This document shows, piece by piece, positions 25,129 to 32,755 of a stretch of DNA of 63,740 bases. The translations under genes and the position numbers were made by a program. Under the pieces are notes generated by a model. The model was not told where the DNA came from, ran no database searches, and saw only the letters and a program-made list of their open reading frames with translations. Origin of the DNA: a candidate division WOR-3 bacterium (GTDB taxonomy: Bacteria; Hydrothermota; Tepidihabitantia; Tepidihabitantales; Tepidihabitantaceae); assembly GCA_016867815.1 (NCBI GenBank), contig VGIR01000007.1, positions 1-63,740 on the forward strand, written 5' to 3'. How positions within the stretch are numbered: position 1 is the first letter of the stretch; the number at the start of each line of letters is the position of its first letter.

Positions 25129-26160
25129 TTGAGAGTAATCTTCGGCTCCTTCTCGGCGATAACCGTCCTCGGCGGAGGCGTAGAGGTCCAGATGCGCGCC
25201 CTCGCGCGAGAACTGGGCAGGCTCGGTATCGAGGTCGAGCTGTTCGACCCGTGGAAGCGATACGGTCTTAAGGACTACTCGTACTTCCACCTGTTCGGCT
25301 CGCACGTCGGCACCTACCATCTGGGCCGGTCCATGCACGGCCTGGGCATCAGGCTCATCGTTACGCCGGTTTTCTACTCGCGCCACAACCCGGCCCGGGT
25401 GGCGACCGCGGTAGGCATTGCCGGCAAGGTCAGACAGCGAGGCGGGTTCTGGACCGAGCATATGTTCTGCAAGGAACTCTGTGACATGGCCGAGCTGGTC
25501 CTGCCCGACACCAGGGATGAGATGGAGATGCTGGCCCGCGGGTTCGGCGTGCCGGCAAGCAAGATGCACGAGTTGCCCAATGGCGTGGAGGAGAGGTTCG
25601 CCAATGCCACCCCTGACCTGTTCGTCAAGGAGCACGGCCTGAAGGACTTCGTCCTCTACGTCGGGCACATCGGCCCGGCCCGCAAGAACGTCTTCCCCAT
25701 GCTCAAGGCGGTGAAAGCCCTGGGCCTCCCAACCGTGCTCATCGGCCCGGTCTCTGAGACCGGCTATGCCAACCAGTGCATGAAGCTGGTTGCCGAGACG
25801 CCGAACATCAAGGTCATCCCCGGGCTGGCACCGGACTCGCCGGTGCTCGAGTCGGCCTACGCGGCCTGCGACACCTTTGTCCTGCCGTCCCTGTATGAAA
25901 CTCCCGGCCTGGCCGCGCTCGAGGCCGGTCTGGCCGGCGCCAAGGTCTGCATCACGCGCTACGGCGGCACCCGGGAGTACTTTGACGAGCACGCGACCTA
26001 CCTGGAGCCGGGCTCGGAAGAATCCATCGTCAACTCGATCAAGCAGGCGCGCGAGCGAAAGAAGGACTCCGCCCTGCGTGACCGCATCCGCGCGAACTAC
26101 CTCTGGCCCAAGGCGGGGGAGATACTCGCCTCAATCTACAAGACCGCAGCCCAGACATAA
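25129..26160 (+). CDS. GT4-type glycosyltransferase
   Basis: A 343-residue GT-B glycosyltransferase: N-terminal FGSFSAITVLGGGVEVQMRALARELGRLG, a middle NGVEERF segment, then the donor-binding domain with LYVGHIGPARKNVFPMLKA and LPSLYETPGLAALEAGLAGAKVCITRYGG (the ExxxxxxxE motif). It probably belongs to the upstream polysaccharide cluster. TTG at 25129 is the first usable start; it lacks a Shine-Dalgarno and directly follows the short-period repeat, so this gene may depend on readthrough from upstream or on a start I cannot see. Confidence 0.82.
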   Translation: MRVIFGSFSAITVLGGGVEVQMRALARELGRLGIEVELFDPWKRYGLKDYSYFHLFGSHVGTYHLGRSMHGLGIRLIVTPVFYSRHNPARVATAVGIAGKVRQRGGFWTEHMFCKELCDMAELVLPDTRDEMEMLARGFGVPASKMHELPNGVEERFANATPDLFVKEHGLKDFVLYVGHIGPARKNVFPMLKAVKALGLPTVLIGPVSETGYANQCMKLVAETPNIKVIPGLAPDSPVLESAYAACDTFVLPSLYETPGLAALEAGLAGAKVCITRYGGTREYFDEHATYLEPGSEESIVNSIKQARERKKDSALRDRIRANYLWPKAGEILASIYKTAAQT

Positions 26161-26263
26161 CCCGTCGGTTCCTCATACGGCCCTACAGAGGTTTTCCACA
26201 TGCAGTTTACATAATCCATATTATCGGAAGAAGGGGTGAATAGAATGTGGACGGATGCAGGCA

Positions 26264-26288
26264 AAGGAAACGCCGCCCGAAGGCGGCG
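26264..26288 (-). terminator. UUCG-type terminator
   Basis: On the minus strand: CGCCGCC, TTCG tetraloop, GGCGGCG, then TTTCCTTTGCC. It ends the transcript of the 26315-26677 gene. Confidence 0.85.
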
Positions 26289-26314
26289 CTTCTCCTCGAC
26301 GGCAGACGATAAGC

Positions 26315-26677
26315 CTAGAACTTAAACCACTTCTCGGCCAGGGGCGCAACACCCAGCGGGCACTTCCAGTACTTGCCGCCGAGCGAGTTGATGAGGCCCA
26401 TAATCGCGAGCACGAGCACGATGATCGAACCCACCGGCGCGACAATGAACCACCCGAGGAACGGAATCGCTCCGCCGACCACGCCCACGGCAACTCCGTA
26501 GATGGTGAGCACGATGCCCTGCTTCACATGGAACTTGGCAAACTCGTTCTCCTTCATCGTCAGCAGCGGTATCAGCCACAGGATACCGACGTAGGACAAC
26601 CAGGCAGTCCCCTTGGCCTTCTCAACCTCATCGCCACCAGCCGGCGGCGTGCTCACGGACTTCGGTGCTTCATCCAT
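26315..26677 (-). CDS. DUF4870/Tic20-like small membrane protein
   Basis: A 120-residue membrane protein. A polar N-terminus (about 1-22) is followed by three hydrophobic segments (about 26-41, 54-72 and 76-97), with FAKFHVKQGIVL between the first two, the signature of DUF4870 proteins. No activity is known. GAGGAGG lies 5 nt before the ATG. It follows a related gene by 33 nt and is probably cotranscribed. The two may be paralogues or subunits of one complex. Confidence 0.75.
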   Translation of the reverse strand: MDEAPKSVSTPPAGGDEVEKAKGTAWLSYVGILWLIPLLTMKENEFAKFHVKQGIVLTIYGVAVGVVGGAIPFLGWFIVAPVGSIIVLVLAIMGLINSLGGKYWKCPLGVAPLAEKWFKF

Positions 26678-26710
26678 TCATGCCTCCTCGCATTGGTTCT
26701 ATAAGGAACA

Positions 26711-27130
26711 TCACAACCTGAGCCGCTCGGCGAAAACGCCGACTACGGGTATGCGCCAGTACTGACCGGTCGCGGCTTGCGCGATACCGGCAATGACAAC
26801 CGCCACGTAGGCAAGAGCTACCACCAACCCGGCAGGATAGTGAATCAGCCAGGCCACGGCCCGGAAAAAGAGCCCGATCAAGAACATGCCACCCAGCATC
26901 CTGCCGAGAACCAGGTCGGTTATCCCGACACCGATGTTGAAGACCAGGACCGCGGCGAAGAGCACCAGGCTCTGGCGGCCATGGAACCGTGCGAACGGCT
27001 CCCTGGTCCCGACGAACAAAGGCAGAAAGAACAAGAGTGGCACGTACCCGAGCGCGGCCAGCAGGACCGCGTCGGAGCTCGCCCGTTCCTCAGCCGCAGG
27101 CCCGATTTCCTTCAAAGTAGCGTCTGCCAA
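26711..27130 (-). CDS. DUF4870-like membrane protein
   Basis: About 139 residues with a polar N-terminus and four hydrophobic segments, containing FARFHGRQSLVLFAAVLVFNI, which matches the FA+FH..Q motif of the downstream gene. The frame can be extended to TTG 27154, but a consensus promoter (TTGACT-16-TATAAT) has its -10 at 27137-27142, so transcription starts below that codon. TTG 27130, 6 nt past the -10, fits the leaderless pattern seen elsewhere in the window and is adopted here. Confidence in the gene is good; in the start, moderate. Confidence 0.65.
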   Translation of the reverse strand: MADATLKEIGPAAEERASSDAVLLAALGYVPLLFFLPLFVGTREPFARFHGRQSLVLFAAVLVFNIGVGITDLVLGRMLGGMFLIGLFFRAVAWLIHYPAGLVVALAYVAVVIAGIAQAATGQYWRIPVVGVFAERLRL

Positions 27131-27136
27131 CGCCCG

Positions 27137-27164
27137 ATTATAACGGTGCGACAACCTAAGTCAA
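27137..27164 (-). promoter_or_regulatory. Promoter of the DUF4870 pair
   Basis: On the minus strand: TTGACT (27164-27159), 16-bp spacer, TATAAT (27142-27137). It overlaps the first codons of the longest frame and so corrects the start of the gene. Confidence 0.75.
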
Positions 27165-27284
27165 GCAGTCGGGCAGCACTGGAGCCGAGATTGACGGCCG
27201 GCGGCGTGCCGCTCAGTGTCAGGTCAGAAGAAGCGAAAGGAGTCCGGCAGCCGGTGGCTGCAACCGGTCGCAGCGGCGAGTTGC

Positions 27285-27536
27285 TCAGCGGTCGCGCGGC
27301 TTGATCACCGCGAAGAGCAAGACCGAGAAGGCCATGGCCACCGCGCCCATGAACAGGCCGGCGACCATACCCAGCCCGGCGCCGCAGCGGACGAGCGAAG
27401 CGCTGCCCGGAGGCGCGGCACAGCTTCTGACCAGTTCGGGCGCTACCAGGGCTACCGCTGAACCGAACAGCCCGCCGACCACGGCGGCGAACAGCGAGGC
27501 ACCGACGATGGACAGGAAACAGCGCAGTACCGACAC
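27285..27536 (-). CDS. Small two-helix membrane protein
   Basis: An 83-residue protein with two hydrophobic segments (about 8-32 and 52-76) separated by a loop with two cysteines (RSCAAPPGSASLVRCGAGLG). The GTG start is preceded by AAGGAGG with 5-nt spacing. No family recognised. It lies between a membrane-protein operon and the insertion sequence. A real but uncharacterised gene is likely. Confidence 0.6.
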   Translation of the reverse strand: MSVLRCFLSIVGASLFAAVVGGLFGSAVALVAPELVRSCAAPPGSASLVRCGAGLGMVAGLFMGAVAMAFSVLLFAVIKPRDR

Positions 27537-27649
27537 GGATTCCTCCTTACAGGATAGCGACGAAACTGGCAGGTAAAGGTTCTTTCACTTTGATAGTTAT
27601 GCGAAAGGATACTATGTCAGACGGCTCGCCCGGCGTTCTGGTTTGCTGC

Positions 27650-27892
27650 CATGCTCCATGCTCCTGCCTCCTCATCGTCGTGCCTCTCCCCTCTCCTCCT
27701 TGACTCGTTTCTCTCCCTCTCCTCACCGAGGAGAGGCGTTTGGAGAAACGATAGCGGGCGGGGTCCGGCAGCAGAACCCCACCCGCTTTCAGACCGAACC
27801 ATCAGGTCACAGGTCAACGCCAGCGTTCGTGCAGTTCGTCCAACTTCCGGACTTCTGCCTTCTCCGCTCTGTCTTCTGACTTCTGACGTCGA
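27650..27892. repeat. Composite intergenic repeat next to the insertion sequence
   Basis: It contains CT-rich blocks, a perfect palindrome CCTCTCCTC / GAGGAGAGG (27716-27736) like that at 281-303, and, from about 27790, a stretch of about 105 nt closely similar to 62105-62208. The shared stretch ends in CTTCTGACTTCTGACGTCG. The insertion sequence begins immediately after it. Together with 27537-27649, where I see nothing, it accounts for the gap before the element. Confidence 0.65.
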
Positions 27893-29308
27893 GGTCCTGT
27901 CAAATGTTGTGGAAATAGCTGAGCGGTGTCTTGGGGTCATGCTGCTGCTTTCACTTGAAGGCCATTGCGGTACCTGGCACCGGCCACCACCGCCGCGACC
28001 AGTTCCGGCGCATTCAATCGGTGCCAGCGTGTCTGCTGGTCCTGCATCAGTTTGAACACGAGCCCCAAGGCCGACCAGTGCTGCATCATCCGCTTCGCCC
28101 GCTTCACCCGGCTCTTGACCGCTGAGAACGGCGACTCGACCGGATTCGTCGTCCTCAGGTGCCGCCAGTGCTCTTTGGGGAAGTCGAAGTATCCCAACAG
28201 GTCGTCCTGGTTCTCAACTAGACACCTCACTGCCGGCGGATAGGCCTTGTAGCTCTCGGCGAAGCGAGCTATGCGTGCCAGAGCCTCGGCTCTCGTCACC
28301 GCACCGTAGATGCGCTGGAGTGATTTGCGCGCCTGGCTCTGCTTCGACTTGGGCAGCTTGTCCAGGATGTTCCGCATCATGTGCACCCAGCAACGCTGCC
28401 GCCGCGTGGCCGGGAAAGCCTGGACCAGAGCACTCCAGAATCCGGCTATCCCATCCGCTACTGCCAGCCCGACCCAAGTCACACCCCGCTCTTTGAGGTC
28501 GTGTAGCACTTCCAACCATTGATCCTCACTCTCCCGCTGCCCGGCGATCAAAGTTAGAAGCTGCTTCCGACCGTCCACGTCTGCACCCATCACTACGAGC
28601 AGCGCCAGCTTCTCTTTGTTACGGCCCACCTTGATGTAGATGCCATCGGCCCAGATGTAGGCGTAGTGTGAGAAAAGCGGCCGTTTCCGCCAGGCCTCGT
28701 ATTCCTCGGCCCACTTCTCCTTCAGCCGCGAGATCGTTGCCGGACTCAATGCTGCGCCGACTCCCAACAGACACTCCAGCGCTGCCTCAAAGTCACCGGT
28801 CGAGATACCGTAGAGATAGAGCTGCGGTAATGTCTCCAGCACCTTCGGACTGGTCCGCTGATAGGGCGCCAAGAGGCCGGACCTGAAGTCACCGCCGTCC
28901 TCGCTCACCCGCGGTGCCTCGACTTCGACGCTGCCGCCGCTCAGGTGTACCTGCCGTGGCTTCGCGTACCCGTTTCGATACCCCCGCAGCTTGGCTCTAC
29001 CGGCACGCACATATGGCTCGCGCGCAAGAAACTCATCCCGCTCCGCCTCCAGTGTATCTTGGATCTTCTCCCGGGCTCCGGTGAGCGCAACCTTGTCCAA
29101 GAGACAGGCTGCCTCCTGCTTCATCACGCGCCGCATCCGGCGCTCCGATCGCCTCTCACGTCGCTCCTGCCTTCTTCTTACGGCTTCCTGCTCTTTCTGA
29201 TAGTCTGACATCGTAGCGGTGTCTCCTCTCTCGGGCTAAAACCCGTCATAACAATCACATGGAATCGTAGACACCGCTCTCTCTTTTTCCACAACTTCTG
29301 ATGATACC
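27893..29308 (-). mobile_element. IS256-family insertion sequence, complete
   Basis: An element of about 1.4 kb with imperfect terminal inverted repeats: 27893-27931 and 29269-29308 share GTTGTGGAAA and GAGCGGTGTCT in the same order. A single transposase gene fills it. No clear 8-9 bp target duplication was found at these boundaries, so either the ends are slightly off or the element has lost its duplication. It lies directly against a dispersed repeat. Confidence 0.75.
27937..29211 (-). CDS. IS256-family transposase
   Basis: A 424-residue Mutator-type DDE transposase. It has IWADGIYIKVGRNKEKLALLVVMGADVDG around the first catalytic Asp region, GLAVADGIAGFWSAL with the second Asp, RCWVHMMRNILDKLPK (the C/D-x2-H helix), and NPVESPFSAVKSRVKRAKRM with the catalytic Glu. 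The frame is intact, so it may be active. The ATG follows GAGAGGAG by about 11 nt. It cuts and pastes or copies the flanking inverted repeats. Compare the different, partial relative at the right edge. Confidence 0.92.
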   Translation of the reverse strand: MSDYQKEQEAVRRRQERRERRSERRMRRVMKQEAACLLDKVALTGAREKIQDTLEAERDEFLAREPYVRAGRAKLRGYRNGYAKPRQVHLSGGSVEVEAPRVSEDGGDFRSGLLAPYQRTSPKVLETLPQLYLYGISTGDFEAALECLLGVGAALSPATISRLKEKWAEEYEAWRKRPLFSHYAYIWADGIYIKVGRNKEKLALLVVMGADVDGRKQLLTLIAGQRESEDQWLEVLHDLKERGVTWVGLAVADGIAGFWSALVQAFPATRRQRCWVHMMRNILDKLPKSKQSQARKSLQRIYGAVTRAEALARIARFAESYKAYPPAVRCLVENQDDLLGYFDFPKEHWRHLRTTNPVESPFSAVKSRVKRAKRMMQHWSALGLVFKLMQDQQTRWHRLNAPELVAAVVAGARYRNGLQVKAAA

Positions 29309-29361
29309 TCCTGCCGAACCGGACAACGGCTGCGGCCCTCGGCCAAGCCACCCAAGAGCAA

Positions 29362-29385
29362 GCTGCCCGCGAGAACGCGGGCAGC
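29362..29385 (-). terminator. Terminator of beta-propeller gene
   Basis: GCTGCCCGCG (29362-29371), AGAA loop, CGCGGGCAGC (29376-29385): a perfect 10-bp stem 26 nt past the stop codon. On the minus strand TTGCTCTTGG follows, a weak T-tract. Confidence 0.6.
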
Positions 29386-29411
29386 GATGTTACGGCGGGT
29401 TCGAGGAAGGG

Positions 29412-31814
29412 CTACTTGGTCAAAACAACCTTCCGCACGTCGCCCGGTCTCCCGTCTTCGGTCATCGGTCCACGGACGAAGTACACACCCGGAGCGAGTG
29501 CCCGCACGTCATTCTCTCCCGGCTTGAGGTTCCGGACCTCTCGTCCCGTGGCGTCCAACAACACGCTTGACGCCCTACGCTCAACGCCCGACGCCAGAGG
29601 CAGATGCAGGTTGCCGCGCAGAACCGTCGGGCCGGGACTCGTCGTTCGCACGTCGGCGTTCGGCATTTCCTCGACCCCCGGCGGCGCGTCCGGGTAAACC
29701 AGGATCACGTCGCCGCATCCTACGTAGATGCACCGCTGCTCCGGGTTCGATGCAATACACCCGGGGTAGGGATAGGGCAGGTGTGAATAGACGCCAACCA
29801 GACTGTCCGCCCGCGTGTCGTAGACTCTGAGAGCGCTATCATATGGAGAAGAACAGAACATGTACCTGCCGGTGTGGTCAAGGCATGTGCCATGGAGCGA
29901 TACACTGGTCGCCATCCGGGCCGTGACCGTGTCGCTGGTGGCGTCAATCGCGAGAACGCTGTCATCACCCACGAACCAGTAGAGCTTCTTGGTCGTGTCC
30001 GCATATGCCAGGAAAGTGCTCTTGTATCTACCGTCGTAGTACGGCCAGTAGATTGTCGTCAGCAAGGAAAACGAATGGGAATCCCAGGCCTCTAGTCGGT
30101 CCGGGTCCCTGCGAGTAACGTACATCTTCCCACCGTCTCCAGTGTGGGCGGTCGCGCCCACGCCGCCAATCGGCGCATAGAGCGGGATGCTGTCCGTCCG
30201 GCTGTCGATGACGGCAAGGCTCTCCCCCAAGTAACAGAGCATGCGACCATCGCCCAGGTATTCGAGCCGCATGACGATATCGCTGGCTGCTATGTTCCGT
30301 ACCACGGAGTCGGTGTTGCAGTCGACCACGGCGATCTGGACAGTTGAGTCATCCACGAAGCTGTAGACCTTGTTCCCGTCCGGGCACCAGCTGGGGCTGA
30401 GGTCCGGATCCCTCTTGGTGTCGATGACCTTGAGCAGGCTGTCTGTCGCCCCGTCCAGCACGCCAATGCCTTTCCGGGCGGCGAAGTAGAACTTGTTGCT
30501 GTGTCGGCTATACGTCATTTCATGGCCGTAGTAGGCTTCACCCAAGAACGACTGTTTGACCACGCTGTTGACTCGTTCGTCTACGACACCTACCCCACCG
30601 ATGGTTACGCCCCAACGGCAGTACAGCCTGCTGGTCGCAGGGTTGTGGTACATTACACGCCTCCAGCCGCAGAGCGGGACGGCCGTGACCACCGACGTGG
30701 TGTCGTACCTGCAGTCAACCGGCAGCAGCACGGCCTCCTCCGAATCTCCATAGACGTACAGCATCCTGCGTCGGTCCGGGTCCGACTCGATAATCCTGCC
30801 CCACCCCGCGCATCCAACTTTGGAAACGACATCGAAGGTCTCGCAGTCGAACTCGATGAGACTGCCCCAGTTTGTGAGGCTGTACAGCCGGTCACGCACA
30901 GTGTCACAGGCAATTGCCAAGCTGTAAGCATCATCCCAAATGTAGCAGGCGCGCGTGAACGTGTCGCCCGAGCAGTCGAACTCGAGTATGCGGTCCGGGT
31001 CCGAACTCCTCATTGCGTACAGGCGGTCGGTGGCCTCGTTGCACGCCAGGCGACCCCGCCGAAAAGCCACGCCATGCATCGCGGCTATCACGGAGTCGGA
31101 TTGGGTGGAGATAACGTATATGGTGTCGAGGCCCTGGTACTCCGGACCCACCGCGTACAGCTTCTGGCGGCGCTTGTTGACACACAGGCTGACCGGCCTC
31201 TTTGCCGCAGTGATGGCTGCGACCACGGAATCGGCGGAGCAGGATATCGCGAGCACACCATCGCGCGTCGCGGCGTACACCTTATTCGAAGTCGGGTCGT
31301 AGGCCATGGCAGCAAGGCTTCTTCCGACCGGGACAACTTTCAGAAGCGCGTTGCTGGCACAGCCTATGACCGAGACGGTCTTGTCGATGGTGTCGCCGCA
31401 ATACAGCTTGTCGCTGCCTGAGCTGTAGCAGAGAAGCGTCGGTCGGGACCCGACGAGAATCGAGCCGACCACCTCGTTGGTCGAGCAGTCGATGACCCCG
31501 ACTCGGCCCTGCGACGGATGAGAAACGTACAGCCGGTTGTGCTTGCTGACCAGCAGCGCGCCGCCGACGGGCGTGCCGGTGTTGATGCGCTTGATGCGCT
31601 GGAAGGTGTTCCCATCCACGACAATGATGTCTGACGACTCACTTGCCACGTAGATGTTGTCGGTCGAGCTGCCGAACGCCAGATGATAGCCCGGCCGCAG
31701 CGGCCCCAGCGAGTCCGGCAGCAGGATTGTATCCGGAACCGTCGGCGTCCACGCCAGACTCACCCCGACGCCCAGCGCCAGCGCACAGAGGAGGACCAGG
31801 CTTGGCTTCTTCAT
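29412..31814 (-). CDS. Secreted YVTN-type beta-propeller protein with C-terminal sorting-like domain
   Basis: About 800 residues. Signal peptide MKKPSLVLLCALALGVGVSLA, then a dozen or more beta-propeller blade repeats (NxIYVASESSDIIVVDGNTFQ, NRLYVSHPSQGRVGVIDCSTNEVV, DKLYCGDTIDKTVSVIGC and so on) similar to surface YVTN repeats. The last 70 residues read LLDATGREVRNLKPGENDVRALAPGVYFVRG, a FlgD/T9SS-type C-terminal domain. It is probably exported to the cell surface. ATG 31814 begins the signal peptide; the frame extends 8 codons to a TTG, but that codon precedes the expected transcription start. Ligand unknown. Confidence 0.82.
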   Translation of the reverse strand: MKKPSLVLLCALALGVGVSLAWTPTVPDTILLPDSLGPLRPGYHLAFGSSTDNIYVASESSDIIVVDGNTFQRIKRINTGTPVGGALLVSKHNRLYVSHPSQGRVGVIDCSTNEVVGSILVGSRPTLLCYSSGSDKLYCGDTIDKTVSVIGCASNALLKVVPVGRSLAAMAYDPTSNKVYAATRDGVLAISCSADSVVAAITAAKRPVSLCVNKRRQKLYAVGPEYQGLDTIYVISTQSDSVIAAMHGVAFRRGRLACNEATDRLYAMRSSDPDRILEFDCSGDTFTRACYIWDDAYSLAIACDTVRDRLYSLTNWGSLIEFDCETFDVVSKVGCAGWGRIIESDPDRRRMLYVYGDSEEAVLLPVDCRYDTTSVVTAVPLCGWRRVMYHNPATSRLYCRWGVTIGGVGVVDERVNSVVKQSFLGEAYYGHEMTYSRHSNKFYFAARKGIGVLDGATDSLLKVIDTKRDPDLSPSWCPDGNKVYSFVDDSTVQIAVVDCNTDSVVRNIAASDIVMRLEYLGDGRMLCYLGESLAVIDSRTDSIPLYAPIGGVGATAHTGDGGKMYVTRRDPDRLEAWDSHSFSLLTTIYWPYYDGRYKSTFLAYADTTKKLYWFVGDDSVLAIDATSDTVTARMATSVSLHGTCLDHTGRYMFCSSPYDSALRVYDTRADSLVGVYSHLPYPYPGCIASNPEQRCIYVGCGDVILVYPDAPPGVEEMPNADVRTTSPGPTVLRGNLHLPLASGVERRASSVLLDATGREVRNLKPGENDVRALAPGVYFVRGPMTEDGRPGDVRKVVLTK

Positions 31815-31840
31815 TTTGGCACCACGCCCTAGCTGCAAGG

Positions 31841-31869
31841 AGTCTAGACCTGCCGTGGCGCTCTGTCAA
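31841..31869 (-). promoter_or_regulatory. Promoter of the beta-propeller gene
   Basis: On the minus strand: TTGACA (31869-31864), 17-bp spacer, TAGACT (31846-31841). A leader of about 20 nt precedes the ATG at 31814; no strong Shine-Dalgarno is seen. Confidence 0.6.
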
Positions 31870-32265
31870 TGGTCAATCGCGTTCGTTCTTCCCCATGCTC
31901 TTCGCCCCGCTCCGAGGTTGGCAGCAGAATCAACCATAGCCTCCACCCTCTCCCCCGCTCTTGGGCAAGTGGCGGGAACGCAGCTTCCTCCGCCCCGCCC
32001 GCCGCTCGCCCTCTCCCCTGCCATCAGGTCAAGCCGAGAGCCGCGCGCCGTAGGCCAGCGTTCGCGCTACGGCCTGGGTCTGACTGTGAGTGTTATCGGG
32101 TTGGAAGAGGCGTTGCCGTGCCGGAGGCCAAAGGATAGTCCGGAGTTCAGAGTCCAGAACCCGGAGACTGGAATTGCGGCCCGAACCCGGCCCGGCGAAT
32201 CCCTGCGCGCCAGAACGCTCTCCATCACTGGACCACCGGACCCAAGGAGCACTTGAGCGCTCTGC
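31870..32265. repeat. Intergenic region with fragments of the dispersed repeats
   Basis: No gene is seen. Pieces match repeats elsewhere: GGCAGCAGAA, CCATCAGGTC and GCCAGCGTTCG (31910-32065) occur in the same order at 27771-27828, and 32139-32175 has short-period GGAGTTCAGAGTCCAGAACC-like text. Neither looks coding on codon grounds. Confidence 0.5.
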
Positions 32266-32658
32266 TCAATCTACGTCCATGGACTCGATGACCAGTTCTT
32301 GTCCGGAAATGATGTCGCCACCGGCGTTGCAGGCGCACATGCCTTGAAGGATGTGGTCTAGTGGTCCAGTGGCCGATTGGTCGACTGAGTCAGCTCGGCC
32401 TGGAGCAGACGAAGTACCCCATTCGGCGCTGCATTTGGGGCAACGGATGCGCAAGGGGACTCGCTTGAACTCAAGCTCGGCCTCGGCCGCGGCCGTGCCT
32501 TTCTTCATCTCGTCGAAGTAGAGCTGGACGCAGTCAGGCACGACGCTGCCGCCCGTACCGAGCAGCAGCCGGATGCGGCCTATGCGCTTGGCGCCGTGCT
32601 TCTCAGCTTCAGCCAGTGCCTGGTCGAGCAGCGCACGGGTGATGGAAAGCTCGTGCAT
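32266..32658 (-). CDS. hypA: HypA-like nickel/zinc metallochaperone with inserted loop
   Basis: A 130-residue HypA, the accessory protein that supplies nickel to [NiFe]-hydrogenase or urease. MHELSITRALLDQA carries the conserved N-terminal Met-His-Glu nickel site; EFKRVPLRIRCPKC leads to the first zinc pair, Cys73 and Cys76. Normally about 13 residues separate this pair from a second CxxC. Here about 31 residues intervene and the second pair reads C108-A-C110. The extra loop (about residues 82-106) is encoded by repeat DNA matching intergenic elements. Zinc binding may be altered. No Shine-Dalgarno is visible before the ATG, which follows another repeat. Confidence 0.8.
   Translation of the reverse strand: MHELSITRALLDQALAEAEKHGAKRIGRIRLLLGTGGSVVPDCVQLYFDEMKKGTAAAEAELEFKRVPLRIRCPKCSAEWGTSSAPGRADSVDQSATGPLDHILQGMCACNAGGDIISGQELVIESMDVD
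32343..32415. repeat. Phrase repeat inside the hypA zinc loop
   Basis: Contains GTGGTCTAGTGGTCCAGTGG (32354-32373), the same phrase found in gaps at 32659-32755 and 40586-40673. It is in frame on the minus strand and encodes the SVDQSATGPLDHILQG loop. Confidence 0.75.
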
Positions 32659-32755
32659 AACAGGGAGAGTGCTCCAGTGATCAAGTGGTCAAGAGATCCA
32701 GTGGAGAAACGGACCGGGGCACTAGACCACTGGAACACTGGGCCACTTGGCCACT
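32659..32755. repeat. Phrase repeat with inverted arms filling a gap
   Basis: Left arm GTGCTCCAGTGATCAAGTGG and on (32668-32704); right arm CACTAGACCACTGGAACACT and GGGCCACTTGGCCACTA (32719-32755). The arms are complementary in kind. The element spans the gap from the stop of the DUF2723 gene (which shares its last bases) to the hypA ATG. Confidence 0.8.

Noticed and set aside
27885-29316. 8-9 bp target duplication around the IS256 element
   Set aside because: GACGTCGA on the left and TCCTGCCG on the right do not match at the proposed ends.
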